A stretch of DNA of 64,000 bases from NCBI GenBank assembly GCA_950295325.1, contig OX485805.1:30367501-30431500 (forward strand). Reading direction: 5' to 3'. Both the position numbers and the translations under genes were made by a program. A model generated the notes under the pieces. It did not search any database and had not been told where the DNA came from. It was given only the letters and a program-made list of their open reading frames with translations. Position 1 is the first letter of the stretch. The number at the start of each line of letters is the position of its first letter. Source of the DNA: Polytrichum commune. Taxonomy: Eukaryota > Streptophyta > Polytrichopsida > Polytrichales > Polytrichaceae. Positions 26,255-38,217 of the stretch are shown in pieces.

Positions 26255-26626
26255 CACTAAATATCATATTTAGTGTCATGTGGTATTTAATGTCACTATG
26301 GTGACTTTTCCGATGACACTTCTTATGAATAAGTGAACGAATGTTGTCATGGATGATGGATGAGTTCATCCACTGGCCAAAACCCTACCTCCTCTTGTCA
26401 ACAACTTGTGATGAAATATTGTCATGGATGATCACAATTTGGATGAAAAATCACTTGGTAAGTGACAGTAATGACATCACTGTAAACCTACAATCCCCCC
26501 AAAGAATTACAAGGAATGACAAATAATATCGGGTTAACATTTAGTGTTGGTGACACTACACCGCAGTTTACAATTAGTATTGAGCAAGACAATCACAATT
26601 GGTGACACTGAATATCATATTTAGTG
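26255..26626 (-). mobile_element. Palindrome-end MITE, long form (372 bp), copy 4
   Basis: Both ends are well preserved: the left CACTAAATAT...ATATTTAGTG is preceded by TA and the right CACTGAATAT...ATATTTAGTG is followed by TA. The interior is inverted relative to copy 1. A partial internal duplication is present: 'gttgtcatggatgat' at 26343 recurs as 'attgtcatggatgat' at 26417. Confidence 0.82.
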
Positions 26627-26629
26627 TAG

Positions 26630-26860
26630 TTACAGATGAACCGGTTGAAATTCAATACTTCAAAAAAAATTACCACTCCATTTAAAGCAACTTACAGAAT
26701 ATTCTTCAATCCTTTTTTTTAAAAAAAAAAAAATTTTAAAACCCAAAAGATGTCAACACGTAACCCATTGGTGTTATAAACACTACGACCTCGACCGATT
26801 ATGCCCCAAAAACGTTCCCGGGCACTTTCAAAATGGAAGTCGACAGAGAAATGGATTACC
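26630..26860. repeat. Repeat family E, degraded copy
   Basis: 'gatgaaccggttgaaattc' near 26636, and 'cgaccgattatgccccaaaa' near 26790 (reverse of the 'gggcataatcggt' landmark), are family E words. The intervening sequence is decayed and contains T8/A13 tracts. The copy follows directly after the MITE at 26255-26626. Confidence 0.55.
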
Positions 26861-27619
26861 ATGGCCTTTATAGCTTTGACCAAGTTAGTTATCATGGCAA
26901 AAGGGCCCCCGCTGGAGCTCTGGAGAAAGAAAAAATACACAATATCATTGCCTTTTTAAACATAGACATGAGTAGTAGTAGTTGGTACTTAACTAATACC
27001 TCTGACCCAAGGACGTCTTTTCCACCCATATTTCAGCTCGGGTTTGTTGATGTTTTTTGAGGTTTTGGTGCAGCCTGCAAAGAGGAGGAGGTGGTACTAC
27101 GAAGTAGATATCCACTTTAGTGCTGACTGAGCACATGAGCATTCAATGATGAGGCCGATGCACAGTTGTCAACGAATTCCACTTTTTACATGTTTTAAGT
27201 GTGTGTGGCTGGCCTCTTCATCACTTCAAGTTGTAGGTTAGGCGAGGGTGTGTTTTTTTCTTCGACATTGCCGTATCGTATTGGCAAAGTAACTTGAAGG
27301 AAATTCTCACCAATCCGTAGTACCTAAAAACCTTTGACTCAAAGCGAAGGTTGCCGGAACCTTCAATTCATGTTGACTGATTTGGAAGCTGATAGTGGGC
27401 CTGTGAAGTTGCGGCTGAGAAATCTGAGGTTGTGTGCACTTTCAATTCCACAAACAAACTTGGGCGATTGGATTGGATATGAGATTTTATTGTTTTCTTC
27501 ACAATTGCGAATTACAAAAGATTGTCGTTTCAAGTGTGAGAATTGGGGTTGATATGCAGAAGTTATGAGAGGTCAACTGCAGATTCTTTTTCTCCTTAAT
27601 TGATCAGATAGGCCATCCA
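26861..27619. other. Intergenic 3' of the gene, no feature recognised
   Basis: Frames at 26833-27060 and 27334-27552 have no domain or splice partners. The first overlaps a family E fragment. Confidence 0.4.
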
Positions 27620-27800
27620 CTATTGAACCTACAACGGTGTCCATATTTTTAGCACATAATCAAATCACATCAAAACACCATTGTCTGTTTGATATTTTCT
27701 TTCCAAGAATCTTGCCATACATCACTCAGACATAAGTGTCCAATTAAGACAAGTGACCACATAAGGCCCACATACCTTACATGAAAGAATAAGTACATTT
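27620..27800 (-). repeat. Dispersed repeat family B, partial copy
   Basis: Contains 'attgaacctacaacggtgtc', 'agcacataatcaaatcac', 'acatcactcagacataagtg' and 'aagtgaccacataaggccca', matching one half of family B. Comparable partial copies occur at about 8855-9030 and 23850-24000. Confidence 0.65.
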
Positions 27801-27838
27801 GTTTCTCGTAAATCATGGGCTTAGTCAGATTGGGTAGC

Positions 27839-27844
27839 TTTTAT
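27839..27844 (-). terminator. Candidate polyadenylation signal AATAAA
   Basis: The minus strand reads AATAAA here, about 460 nt downstream of the TAA of the membrane-protein gene. I saw no canonical hexamer closer to the stop. Plant poly(A) signals are degenerate, so this is only a candidate and the real 3' end may be nearer. Confidence 0.3.
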
Positions 27845-28301
27845 TGCTATCTACACATTGGTTATAATTTTCTCTCAAGCAGCTTGCAGAATTAAACAGA
27901 ACTTCCAACCTTTTCCTCAAAACTAACCAAAACTGAATGCAATTATATTTATCATAACTTCACAGATAGAAGGGGGAGAGTACACAGGTTCATATTAAGA
28001 CTTTTTAAAGAGAAGGGGCAGAGTACACAGATGACATGGAAATCATGATTTGAAAAATTCTACGACTGCTGTCCCCAGCAAAAAATGGGCTTTCCGATTT
28101 ACATGAGTATTTTCCAATCACTTGGAATGCATGTGCATTCTACAAGGAAACTTGGTATGTTCAGTTGGAATAGGACTCGGAATTGAGACTAACCATTCAG
28201 AAACTTGGGGAGATAGAACCAGGGTTCTTGCTTTGCCCTGGTTACAGCAATTAATATCAAGAGTGGCATATTTTACAAGAAAAGAAACGAGACTCAAGGC
28301 G

Positions 28302-31300
28302 TTAATTTGCAATTACCCCAGAAACCCATGGTACAACTCGTGGGGCAGTCGGGTGCTGCTGCCTATATTCTTCATCATAGTGTCCCTTGAAATTTATCTT
28401 TGGATCATCAGCCTGCAATCAAGACAAGTCTTGTCAATATGAACAAACCTGCCTCTGAGATCACACCAACTTGTAATGTAAGACTTATCCTTTTAACTCC
28501 ATGGGACTTTTCGTCGGAAATGGGCCCCCTATGATTTTCCATTGTTCGTTTTGCATACAAAATGAATAATTCCTTTCCACTTGTGGTGCATGCTCAGAGG
28601 TAGTGTTTGAATATGAATGAAGAGCAACCTGTTTCGGTTTATTGGGCCAAACTCATTTCAGGACCTTTTTGGGCATGCCAAAATGAGTTTGACCGTCAAT
28701 GAATCGGTATAGAATGTTCTGCAATCAAACCTCCACACTACCTACAAGCATGCACCAAAAACTTCCCAAACATGGAAGGTGGCGATGTAAGCAAAACAAC
28801 CGAGACACAAACCAAAAGGCAGGATAATGTATAATCTTTTGACCTGAGAATGGATTTCAACATGACAACCCACCTGCTTCAGCCAGCACTCTTGGTGCTT
28901 GTGTTCATATATATCAGGAGAGAAGCAGCCCTCTTCGACCGGGCAGTACACCCAGACATTGCATTTCTTCTCATCACTTTTTGCATTCTTTGCATGATTT
29001 AAACATTCTTCACAGCAATCAGCTGCACTTTCTACATGGTGAGTAAGACCCCAGCGCACTGCAAACCCGTCATAGTCTGTATGTGCCTCAGCGTGGCACA
29101 CTTCAGGAACAGATCTTCCAGGAATTATGCCATCCTCTGTTTCACATGAACACTTTGGAATGAGGGAATGAAATTGTAGGCAGGCTTTAAACAGACATTT
29201 TTACTCTGTACCCACTTCTCATAGGATATGAAACAAACACTTAGTGCGAGATGATTAGCAAATCCAAATTGTGCCCCTAGCCAATTTCCTCATAGTTTTT
29301 TGGAGTTCATATGAATATCTTATTCGTTATCAAAGTGAAGAGTCTTGTGTTCATTAAGCAGTGATAAAGGTCCCCTAAATCATGTCAACTATTGAGCCTA
29401 GAGTGCTGACCAAATTTTGAGCACATAGTCCAATATCTTTTAAACACACGTCTTTTTGCTTACAAGTCTTACATCCACACCTAACCACTCAAATATAGCT
29501 GTCTGATTAGAAAAAGTGACCATGAAAGGCCCACTTACTGTACAGATACTCAAGGTTGATCAAGCAACATACAAATGTTCTCTGAAGTTGGCTACAAACG
29601 AAATAAAGTAATTAACAATGACAATGTGCCACCACCAATTGACTTTATGAAAGCAGATACTGTTGTTTGTCAGATCATTGAGACAATAGCACCCCAACAT
29701 GCTGCAGACCTATACTTCTGTTTTCAATGTGACTCTCAAATATGTGTTATTGGAGATTTCTGCATATGATCAAGTAATAGGGTTAACTCCTTGGTGAAGA
29801 TTTTGGCCTCTGAAGCCATGCTTCCTGGAAGTGCAAACCTTTCAGTTTTCCGAACTCTTCTACTCATCCTCTCAGCTGACAAGTACAGAAAGTCTAAGAT
29901 TTATAAATCAGTCCACATAAATCTCAAACCACAACATCAAAAGGAGGCTTTATATGATCAATTGATATGGAACTCACCAACTTCTGCTCCACCTGCCAGA
30001 AACCCACTGCCTTCTTCTTGTTCAAATGGATTTTCTGACAAAAGAAGTACCACTTCCTCCACCACAGCAGCATCATCTGCACAGTGAGCACCGCAGTAAT
30101 GATTATTAGGCTTGTTACTCATTTTTAGAATGACTGAAATAAAGCCATCTGTTTCTAGTCAAAAGCTTCTTTATTTTTTACAGGATAGCACCATCCAAGT
30201 TGTGATACCTCTTTCTTGGGAGTTGACTTCTGGTTTTGCAGCAGCTTCTTCACGGGTCTTTGCATGTTTCAACTTTTCCCTTCTCCATTGATCTAAGCCT
30301 GCACCCCACACAATTGATTCAAATTGAGCCCACACAGTCTAAATGCTAGCTGGCAGACAAAATCAACTCGTTAACCGTGTACTTGAGTCCATACTGTCGT
30401 TTTTCACTCAAAAAACTGGAACTGGTACTCACCATGTTGACATCTATTCCATTCAAAAGCTATGCATACAACAGACTGCAAGTCCCAATGGAATAGCTAA
30501 GATAGGTAATAGCATGATGGCAAGAGATAGTGTGGTTCAGTTGATAACATCATCTTCAAACTAGTTATATTTCTTGTGCCAATTCACAATCATTCTTACA
30601 GTTGTCTAATCACATGCTGTCTACATAGAGAAGAGAACATCTCGGTATAAAACAGCAGCGAATGGAGCTAAAATTGACAAGAACCTTGAAAATGCTGCCC
30701 TGTGAATCGCTTTGAAATCTCTTCAGCTTTTTGTTGGCCTTTAGTTGAAGCACGAACAGCACCCCTCTCTGGTACAACCTCTTGTTCTATTTCCTTGACC
30801 TGAACAGATCCAGGGACATCTTCCATGAGAACATGTGACACTAAACTTAAAAAATTAGGGTGGTTGTATAATTAGTTTGAAGACACGTAAAAAGCCCTAA
30901 ACCCAGCTGACCATGGTTATCATCCCTTCTAGCATTGAATGCTATGATGTACATAAAAACTCTTTTACCATTCCCTTGACAGTACTGGCTACAAAGAGAT
31001 GATACACAAATCATCCCCTTCTTGGAAGAATTTAGTACACACACATGCAAGTCTGTAGCAAGGTATAATTTGTGCCATATTTATGGAAACCGAGTTCTTG
31101 CCTCCCATAGCTCCATTTGGTTGGACAGTACTATGTGAGTGGTGTGTGGTTAGGTGTGGATCCAACTACAAACACCAAAAGACATGTTTTAAAAAAAGAT
31201 TGGACTGCACACTCAAAATTTGTTAACCATTCTACTGTCAATAATCAACATAATTGGGAGGACCTATATGACCATTTAATGAGCATGAGCATTTCCACTT

Positions 31301-33519
31301 TGATAATGAATAAGACATTCATATGAGATCCAGAAATTGTGAGGGGAAAAGCTGCTGCCTCGATTAGGATTTGCTAATCATCTCGCAGAAAGTGTATGTT
31401 TCATATCCTACAAGAAGTGGGTGCAGAGCTAAAAGTGACCATGATAAGCCCACATACCTTATTAGGTAATGTACCACATCAGATTCACAAGCTCCTCCAT
31501 GTGTGTATTATTGTATCCAAAGCAGCACCGTTCCTAAAGCTGAGCTATTTGAAATCCTCATGTAAAAGCAAGGTTTCTGAAACAACAAAGCATCAGGAGT
31601 CTTTACTCACTCTTTGGATTAGCTTGACAGGCTCCAGAGCGAGGCGTGCACTATTGGACTCCCGGACACTTTTCAGCTGCGCTTGTATGCGTCCCAGCAC
31701 TACTGGCAACACAGTACCTGCCACAACAGAGTCGAGTCCAGTCCTTTGTAAATTCCGTCAGGAAGTGATTAAGCTCTCCACCCAAAGTTTTGTTAGGGTG
31801 AATCACACATTCAACCATGTCCACTGTATCTTAAATCCTCCACTCTATCCCACCTTGAATTCCTCAAAAACTCAATCCCAAGAAAAGTTATGGAATCCCA
31901 TCACCCACCTCCCCAAATCTCAACCACCAAAACTAGAACACATCCAATCCACACATTCACCACAAGATTGAAAAAATCATTCTGACCCCTCACGAACCCA
32001 GAATCCACCTTGCATTGTTGAGTTAATTAAGGTAGAGGGAGTTGCTCACAAGATCTGACAACCTATTCTAGATCATTAATTCATCTTGCAGTCCACTGAA
32101 TCTTAAACCCTCCACCCTGAATTCCTCAAATACTCAATCTCAAGAAATTCCCATGGCCACCATCCCGTCACCTCAATTTCCCATATCTCAACCACTGGAA
32201 CTAGGATACCTCCAATGCACACATTCACTAATCAAAAGATTGACAAATCTACTCTAACCCCTCATAAACCTGCATCATTAAGTCACTTGAGCAAGGGAAG
32301 GCTCACAATATCTGAAAACCTACTCGAACCCATCACTTGATCTTGAGGTCCACTTGAATTCCTCAGTTACTCAATCCCAAGAAACACCCATGGCCATCAT
32401 CCCACCACCTTAACTTCCCAAATGTCAACCACTAGAACTAGCATACATCTAATGCACACATTCACTAATCAAAACATTGACAAACCTACTCTAACCCCTC
32501 ATAAACCTGCACCATTAAGTCACTTAAGCAAGGTAAGGCTCACAATATCTGAAAACCCACTCGAACCCATCACTTGATCTTGAGGTCCACTTGAATTCCT
32601 CAGTTACTCAATCCCAAGAAACACCCATGGCCATCATCCCATCACCTTAACTTCCCAAATCTCAACCACTAGAACTAGCATACATCTAATGCACACATTC
32701 ACCAATCAAAAGATTGACAAATCTACTCTAACCCCTCATAAACCTGCACCATTAAGTCACTTAAGCAAGGTAAGGCTCACAATATCTGAAAACCTACTCG
32801 AACCCATCACTTGATCTTGAGGTCCACTTGAATTCCTCAGTTACTCAATCCCAAGAAACACCCATGGCCATCATCCCACCACCTTAACTTCCCAAATGTC
32901 AACCACTAGAACTAGCATACATCTAATGCACACATTCATCAATCACAAGATTCCCAACCCTATTGTAACCCCTTACAAACCTCCATTGTTGAGTCAATTA
33001 AGCTAGGTAAGATAGAAGGGGAGCTGCTCACAACATCTCAAAACCTACTCGAACCCACCACTTGATATTGAAGTCCACCTAACCTTAAACCCTCCACTTG
33101 TATTCCTCAAATACTCAATCCCAAGAAATACCCATGGCCACCGTACCATCACCCCAATTTCCCAAATCTCAACCACTAGAACTAGCATACACCCAATCCA
33201 CACATCCATCCATCACAAGATTCCCAACCCTATTCTAACCCCTCACAAACCTCCACTGTTGAGTCAATTACGCAAGGTAAAATGGAAGCGGGAGTCCCTC
33301 ACCATCCGGCCGGCGGGTGAGCAGATGGGTTGCGAGGTGAGAAGATGGCTGGCTGTGCTGATGCTGTGACCAGGATTGCAAGATGCAGAACAAGAGTAGG
33401 AGGAGATTGGAGGCAAACACAAGCATGGTAGCTCGCTTGAACGAGCATCGAATGTGAGTGTAATTGTGCTGGTGGTGATGGTGATGATGAAGATGGGGTG
33501 AGTGGCCATGCCCCGCCAT
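28302..33519 (-). CDS. Seven-exon gene for a 333-aa single-pass membrane protein with a C-terminal eight-cysteine (Apple/PAN-like) domain; function unknown
   Basis: Exons on the minus strand: 33519-33303, 31717-31611, 30799-30685, 30298-30209, 30076-29978, 29136-28874 and 28412-28302 (TAA at 28304-28302). Every intron is GT-AG, the phases join exactly (1,0,1,1,1,0), and the exons sum to 1002 nt, or 333 codons plus stop. Residues 1-31 are cytosol-type, His-rich and basic (six consecutive His at 11-16). Residues 32-50 form one hydrophobic segment (start MLVFASNLLLLLF), which I infer to be a type II signal anchor. Residues 73-210 are charged and probably helical (for example QWRREKLKHAKTREEAAA). 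Residues 223-293 hold eight Cys (223, 250, 251, 254, 268, 274, 280, 293) in an Apple/PAN-like spacing with motifs YDGFAVRWG and YEHKHQECWLKQ. The tail is PTAPRVVPWVSGVIAN. From memory this resembles a conserved land-plant family without an assigned role; no catalytic motif is visible. The start at 33519 is the first in-frame ATG; Met32 (33426) is the alternative. No frameshift or internal stop is seen, so it looks intact. Confidence 0.92.
29205..29545 (-). repeat. Dispersed repeat family B, copy in intron 5 (inverted relative to the intron 2 copy)
   Basis: It reads 'acccacttctcataggatatgaaac' through 'gtgcgagatgattagcaaatcc' and 'cttattcgttatcaaagtgaag'. The reverse complement of this matches 31120-31420 over nearly its whole length. 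It lies between exon 6 and exon 5. Together with the intron 2 copy it brackets exons 3-5. Confidence 0.85.
31117..31450 (+). repeat. Dispersed repeat family B, copy in intron 2 (plus orientation)
   Basis: It starts near 'gtgagtggtgtgtggttaggtg' and ends near 'catatcctacaagaagtggg' with 'aaaagtgacc'. It is recognisably the same sequence as 29205-29530 (inverted), 39285-39620, 38815-39075 (inverted), 43640-44000 (inverted) and 56000-56330 (inverted). Its first half also matches the unit of the tandem array at 3144-4094. It is non-coding: the short open frames in it differ between copies. Confidence 0.85.
31800..33290. repeat. Tandem array, ~237-bp unit, filling most of intron 1
   Basis: A landmark word (atggcca within CCCATGGCCA) recurs at 32153, 32390, 32627, 32864 and 33134, giving spacings of 237, 237, 237 and 270. 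Units share blocks such as 'gaattcctca', 'actcaatcccaagaaa', 'cacacattca' and 'ctctaacccctcat'. A more diverged unit lies at about 31800-31970. The array sits wholly inside intron 1 (31718-33302), starts next to exon 2 and reaches the exon 1 donor. The three central units are nearly identical, suggesting recent amplification or gene conversion; the outer units are diverged. There is no coding potential. Confidence 0.9.
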
Positions 33520-33860
33520 GCCCACATTCTTGCTTCAATCACTCCCTCCCCCTCCTTTGCTCACCCTCGGTTGCTGCCTCCCTTGCTCCACCCCTCCCTC
33601 TCGGAAGCCGGAATCGCTCTCTGATGATTCTCCGAACACTCCTCTTTCTTTCTTTCTTTCCTCATCTTTCCAGGCGCCGGGCTTCATTTCTTAAATTCAA
33701 ATCGTCGCGTCACCGTCCCACACCGTTCATCGCCGTTCGGGCCTTCAAAGCTGACTGGATTACCACCAGGGCGACGGGATTGCCACCGTGGATTCGTGAC
33801 GGTCTCCGCCAGTGTGAACAGGACACGTGGATTCTCCAACAGTGTGGAGGAGAGGTCTTG
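33520..33860 (-). promoter_or_regulatory. Probable 5' UTR/promoter of the membrane-protein gene, CpG- and C/T-rich
   Basis: This stretch directly upstream of the predicted ATG is far richer in C, G and CpG than the surrounding AT-rich DNA (for example tcgtcgcgtcaccgtccc near 33702). It carries pyrimidine tracts (tttctttctttctttcc at 33644-33660) of the kind common in plant 5' leaders. An ACGTGG core (G-box-like) lies at 33814-33819. No clear TATA box was found. The transcription start cannot be placed from sequence alone. An open frame on the plus strand here is antisense to exon 1 and is not treated as a gene. Confidence 0.5.
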
Positions 33861-35090
33861 GTCATTCTTGCATTGGGCCTCCTTGAAAATGATTTTGATT
33901 GTTTTTTAGGCTCAAAGTTTAGATTCTATTTCATTGTATACATTTGAAATTGACATCAAAAGTTGCTTGTTAATCAGAACAACTTGATTGCCACCGTGGA
34001 TTCGTCACGGGTCTATACTAATGTTTGCACGACACATGGATTTCTATGCCTCCCCATCCCCCTCTTTGTCTTGGGCTAGATGTCTCGGTCATATAGTTCT
34101 ACCTTGAGGAGGATCTTACTTATTTTTTAGCTCAACTAATCAAATGTATTTCTTAAAGTTTATTTCCTATTTTGGTGTTTAAATATGAATTTGACATTTG
34201 GGATGGACTCTTCATACCATGTACAATACGAACTAACGTGAGTGTAAGAAATGGTATTATTTATGGCATTAGCATACACAATACACATAAGAGAGAGAGA
34301 GGTATTATTTTTCTCTAGTGTGTACATTATAAAAGGAAATTCATGATTTTAAAGTAAAGGTAGGTGTAAGAAAGGGGTTCATGAGGTTTGGAGGAAATAA
34401 TGACAATAGATGTGTTAGTTTCATCCAATACACGTTTTCATCAATTGTTTTCATATGGTAATAGTCCTCAATGACTGCCTTTTCTTCAACCTTCTTCTTA
34501 GGGTTTGCATTTGGGTTCTAGGTTTTTACTCATGAGGCTCTTGAAAGTGCTCATGGGCTTCCATGTTCTACGAAGTAAGACTAAGTTATCGTGCTCTTGT
34601 TTGCGTTTGTTTGATGCAACCATTAAGTTAAACGCTCTGGATGAAAAAATGTTCAATGATTTTCTCATTAGAAAGTGAAAGTAGATTTTACATGTAATAA
34701 AAGGCCTATTTGATTCATGATTTATATCTTGTATACTTTGAGGAGGCATTTATCACATTAAATAAAAGCTTAGTATAAATACATGAGTCCGTTTTCCAAC
34801 ATGCCATTAAATATGCATACAATTTTATTTTATTTCTCTACAAATCTCTCGTACATAGAGGGGTTTAATATTCACAGTGACACACACGTCATTTAGGTTT
34901 CCAACAAAGAGTCCACCTCTGGGAGCTAGGGCTAGGTGTCTTGCTCTTAATGATCAAGTAATTGCTCAAAGGAGATGTCTTGGTCGAACTTAAATATTAT
35001 CTTGAAGATGGTTTTGATGGTTTTGATGGTTTTTGAGCTCCATGAATGAAATGAATTTCTTTAAGATAAACTTTCTCTTTCAGCTTATAG
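33776..35090. repeat. Diverged repeated block upstream of the membrane-protein gene
   Basis: 'gattgccaccgtggattcgt' occurs at about 33779 and again at about 33988, each followed by a 'gacac(g/a)tggatt' word. The sequence after each ('tcttggtcat', 'ccttga', 'gattttgattgttttttag' and 'tctcggtcat', 'ccttgaggaggatctta', 'ttttttag') is also alike. A third, poorer version lies at about 34975-35075 ('tcttggtcgaac', 'cttgaagatggttttgatgg'). Confidence 0.65.
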
Positions 35091-38000
35091 ATTTATCTTA
35101 ATCGCAATTGAGAGTTCTACAATGCCCAAGATTTCAACAACACGGTACATGTCATTCATTCTATAAAATTCTCACATTTTGATACTAAACTTAAATTTGA
35201 CCTTACCATGGTACTTTTATACATGTGCTACATAGTTTGTGGCATTTTTGTCACTTGGGATTTATTTCATGTATATTTTATGGTTTTTTAATGATTTCAT
35301 ATCCTGCAATTTTTTTTAAAAAATCACTATCATTCAAACATATTTTAGCTTTATAATAATGCAATGATATTCTTAGCTTGCTATAAAAATTCAAACAAGA
35401 AAAACAATTCTACAATGAGTGGTGAAATTGAGGATGCAAAGATGTGGTCAACCATAAGGGAATAGGGACATGCAATAAAGGGTGGATAAGTCTTATATGA
35501 CAAACTTTCAATTTCAATTTGACTACAACTTCGATTTGGATTTGCCAATTGCCTTGTATGAACCAAAATCATCCTTTTTGGAGTTCGTTTCGATCCATCT
35601 CATAATTATTATAAAGGAATATTCGTTTGTTATTCTCAATTGGTCACATAGCCCAACCCCTTCTCTTATAATTTATGTTGACTTTTGAATGAATTTGAGG
35701 ATGCACAACACATAATCTTTCAAACGTGTGTCCTTTCGATTGGTTTGTCCACATGCCACTCAAATCTAGGAGTTCAATCAAGATAAGTTATCAAATTACC
35801 TCATCGTCTTGGTTCCTCTATCAAAACTTGGGTCATTAGCACTATTTAACACCTACCTTCCCAAGCAACCATTGTTTGGTTGATGGATGATTTCTTTCCC
35901 TACAATAACCTGACCTAACTCATTCATCCGCATTCGATATAAGAATAGACATCAAGCTGACATGGATGTTTTTCCATAAAGACATGAGTCATGCAATTTT
36001 GAGATGATTAGAAGGTGGGAAAAAATGTCAAATCAGGGAGTGGTGTCATTTTTTTGTTGTGTTGAGAAATCATGTGAGTGCGTTGACTTCACTCCATGGT
36101 TGCCACTCCAATGGTGAACTTTGCATGAACATCAATGATGTTTATTTTGATGAAAGTGAAATATTTTTCGATGTGTGTGTAAAACGTCCTTTGTGCTAAA
36201 ATCTACCGTTCAATCTAAGTTTTGGACACTCTATTGTTTTTGAGGAACTTTTTGCATCTATGTGGTTGAAATATGGGATAGTTTACCCCCAATTTACAAA
36301 CTCCAAATGCAAGGTGACTAGCCTATTGTGGTCTGCGTATTTTGGCATGAGAATTTGGGGAGGTGCTCAACTATTGAGTTGTTCTCGTCTAGTGGATCAC
36401 ACAATCATTTCGCTCATTTTCCATGTTAAGTTTTTGGGTCATAGAATTTTTTGAGCAGATAAAAACACGGTATTTTCTTGTACGTCCCTTCCTCCATTAT
36501 CATGATTCAAAAAATCCAAAGGATTATTCATGCCCATATTCTTCTCCCTTGAAATAGCTTGTCTCCCATGTTTCAAAATCCTACATGTAAATCCCATTTA
36601 ACCTCAAAACTTGTCCATAACAAGTTCCACAACAAACATTGTGTGAAATGCACTCAAAATCAACATTTTCCATAGGCTTGGGAAGTCGGGGGTTAACCCT
36701 CTCCCATGCGACCCCCACCCCAAAGTCCAAATCATGACATGACAAAAGTAAAGCATTCAACAACCAAATGTATACACACAACTACGTTTCATTTCTCAAG
36801 CACCATAATAAAGAGTTATGGTGAGTAATCGACTTGGGAGTCGTTATCCACAAGACTCGTCACATGCTACTAGGTAGGTATCCATGTGTTGGTTCAAGTT
36901 CACACACGAATGGCTATTCCTCCCCGTGCTTCTCATGGTGAAACAAACTAACATGCAATATAAATTCAATAAAGAAAGACAATCAACTTCTAGTGGCCCC
37001 GTTTTAAACGCTCCCACCTCAACAAAAACATGATCCATTGACTCTTTGAAGTTGTTTCAACTCCAAGATTACTCTTGCAAAACACAAACATGATACATAA
37101 TCCACAAACCTATGGGGAAAGATTTCACCAACGACCATTTTTACCTCAGTAAGATCGATCGAGGCCCAACTCAAAGAGGACGACGTCAAGCTTGTATCTT
37201 TCTTGAGTTGTAGGATTACAATTGTCTTAAATGAGTTTGGGCTCTACTCATGTAACTAAACAAAAGAAATTCATCATCAACACTATTACGATACATGTAA
37301 TTAAAAAATGTTGATTTGAATCCAAGATTTGCCATCAAAAACCTAAAATCTATTTAGCTAGACCCAATCATCATAAAGTAACCAGAAATCTTAACACGGG
37401 TGCATGATTACTAGACCCCTTTCCAATCACTTACAATATCATTTCATGTATTTATGATTCAAGTATCGACAAGGAAATTTATGATTTTAAATTAACAATT
37501 CACATGAATTATTAAATGAATTTTAATTTTCTTGATTTCAAATTCATGAAGTACAATTATGAATTATTCACCTTTGAAAACTTCTCGCCATGAATTAGAT
37601 TAAAAAAATAAACATAAATGAACTAATAATCCGTCAAAGCACATACGGCCAAAAGTTGCCCCTCACAAAAGCCCATCAAAAGCTCATCAATGGCCTTGCC
37701 AAAAACTAAGACCGAGATGCCATCAAAATCATGTTGGCAAAAAATTGGCACCCCAAAAATGTGGGTTCCATGCAACGAATGTGGGGCCTAGCCGGTTGCT
37801 TTGAAGGGACTAACTTTCTTACTTTCTTTCTTTCTTGTTAAAGTTACGAGCATTGAAATGAGAGACAATCGAGTCCACGATGGCATCGAGCAGGGGTGTT
37901 GCAACTTTAAAGATGTATTTCAACGTGTAATAAATTCAATGACCCATAATTTTCCCACCACATTAATGGCATTGAAATGTGCATTAAGAAGGCATAAGGA

Positions 38001-38217
38001 AGTTGGTTTGAAACTTTGATGAGTTCTCACAAAAGCTGCGACTCCCAACAAAGTTGTTGAGATCCAAAGATGTGAAGCAAATCGCACACAATTAATTAGT
38101 ACACCAATTGGTGTGGCATTCAATGTGGGTGCCATGCAAGTGTTTTGCACTCTCTTAAAGGTTGACCCACCCAATCTTTGGATGACGTGTGGCATCCTCA
38201 TTGGTAATAACCTAGAT
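35091..38217. other. Intergenic, no feature recognised
   Basis: Long AT-rich stretch with only short frames; no repeat family was assigned. Confidence 0.5.

Noticed and set aside
31396..31971. 191-codon open frame on the plus strand, the longest in the window
   Set aside because: It is antisense to exon 2 and runs into the intron 1 array. Composition follows the repeat and there is no domain.
31800..33290. CRISPR-like array
   Set aside because: Repeat units are 237 bp with no short repeat-spacer pattern, and the sequence is an intron of a plant gene.
33498..33947. 149-codon plus-strand open frame over the gene's 5' end
   Set aside because: It overlaps exon 1 in antisense and the CpG-rich leader. 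High GC alone lowers stop frequency there.
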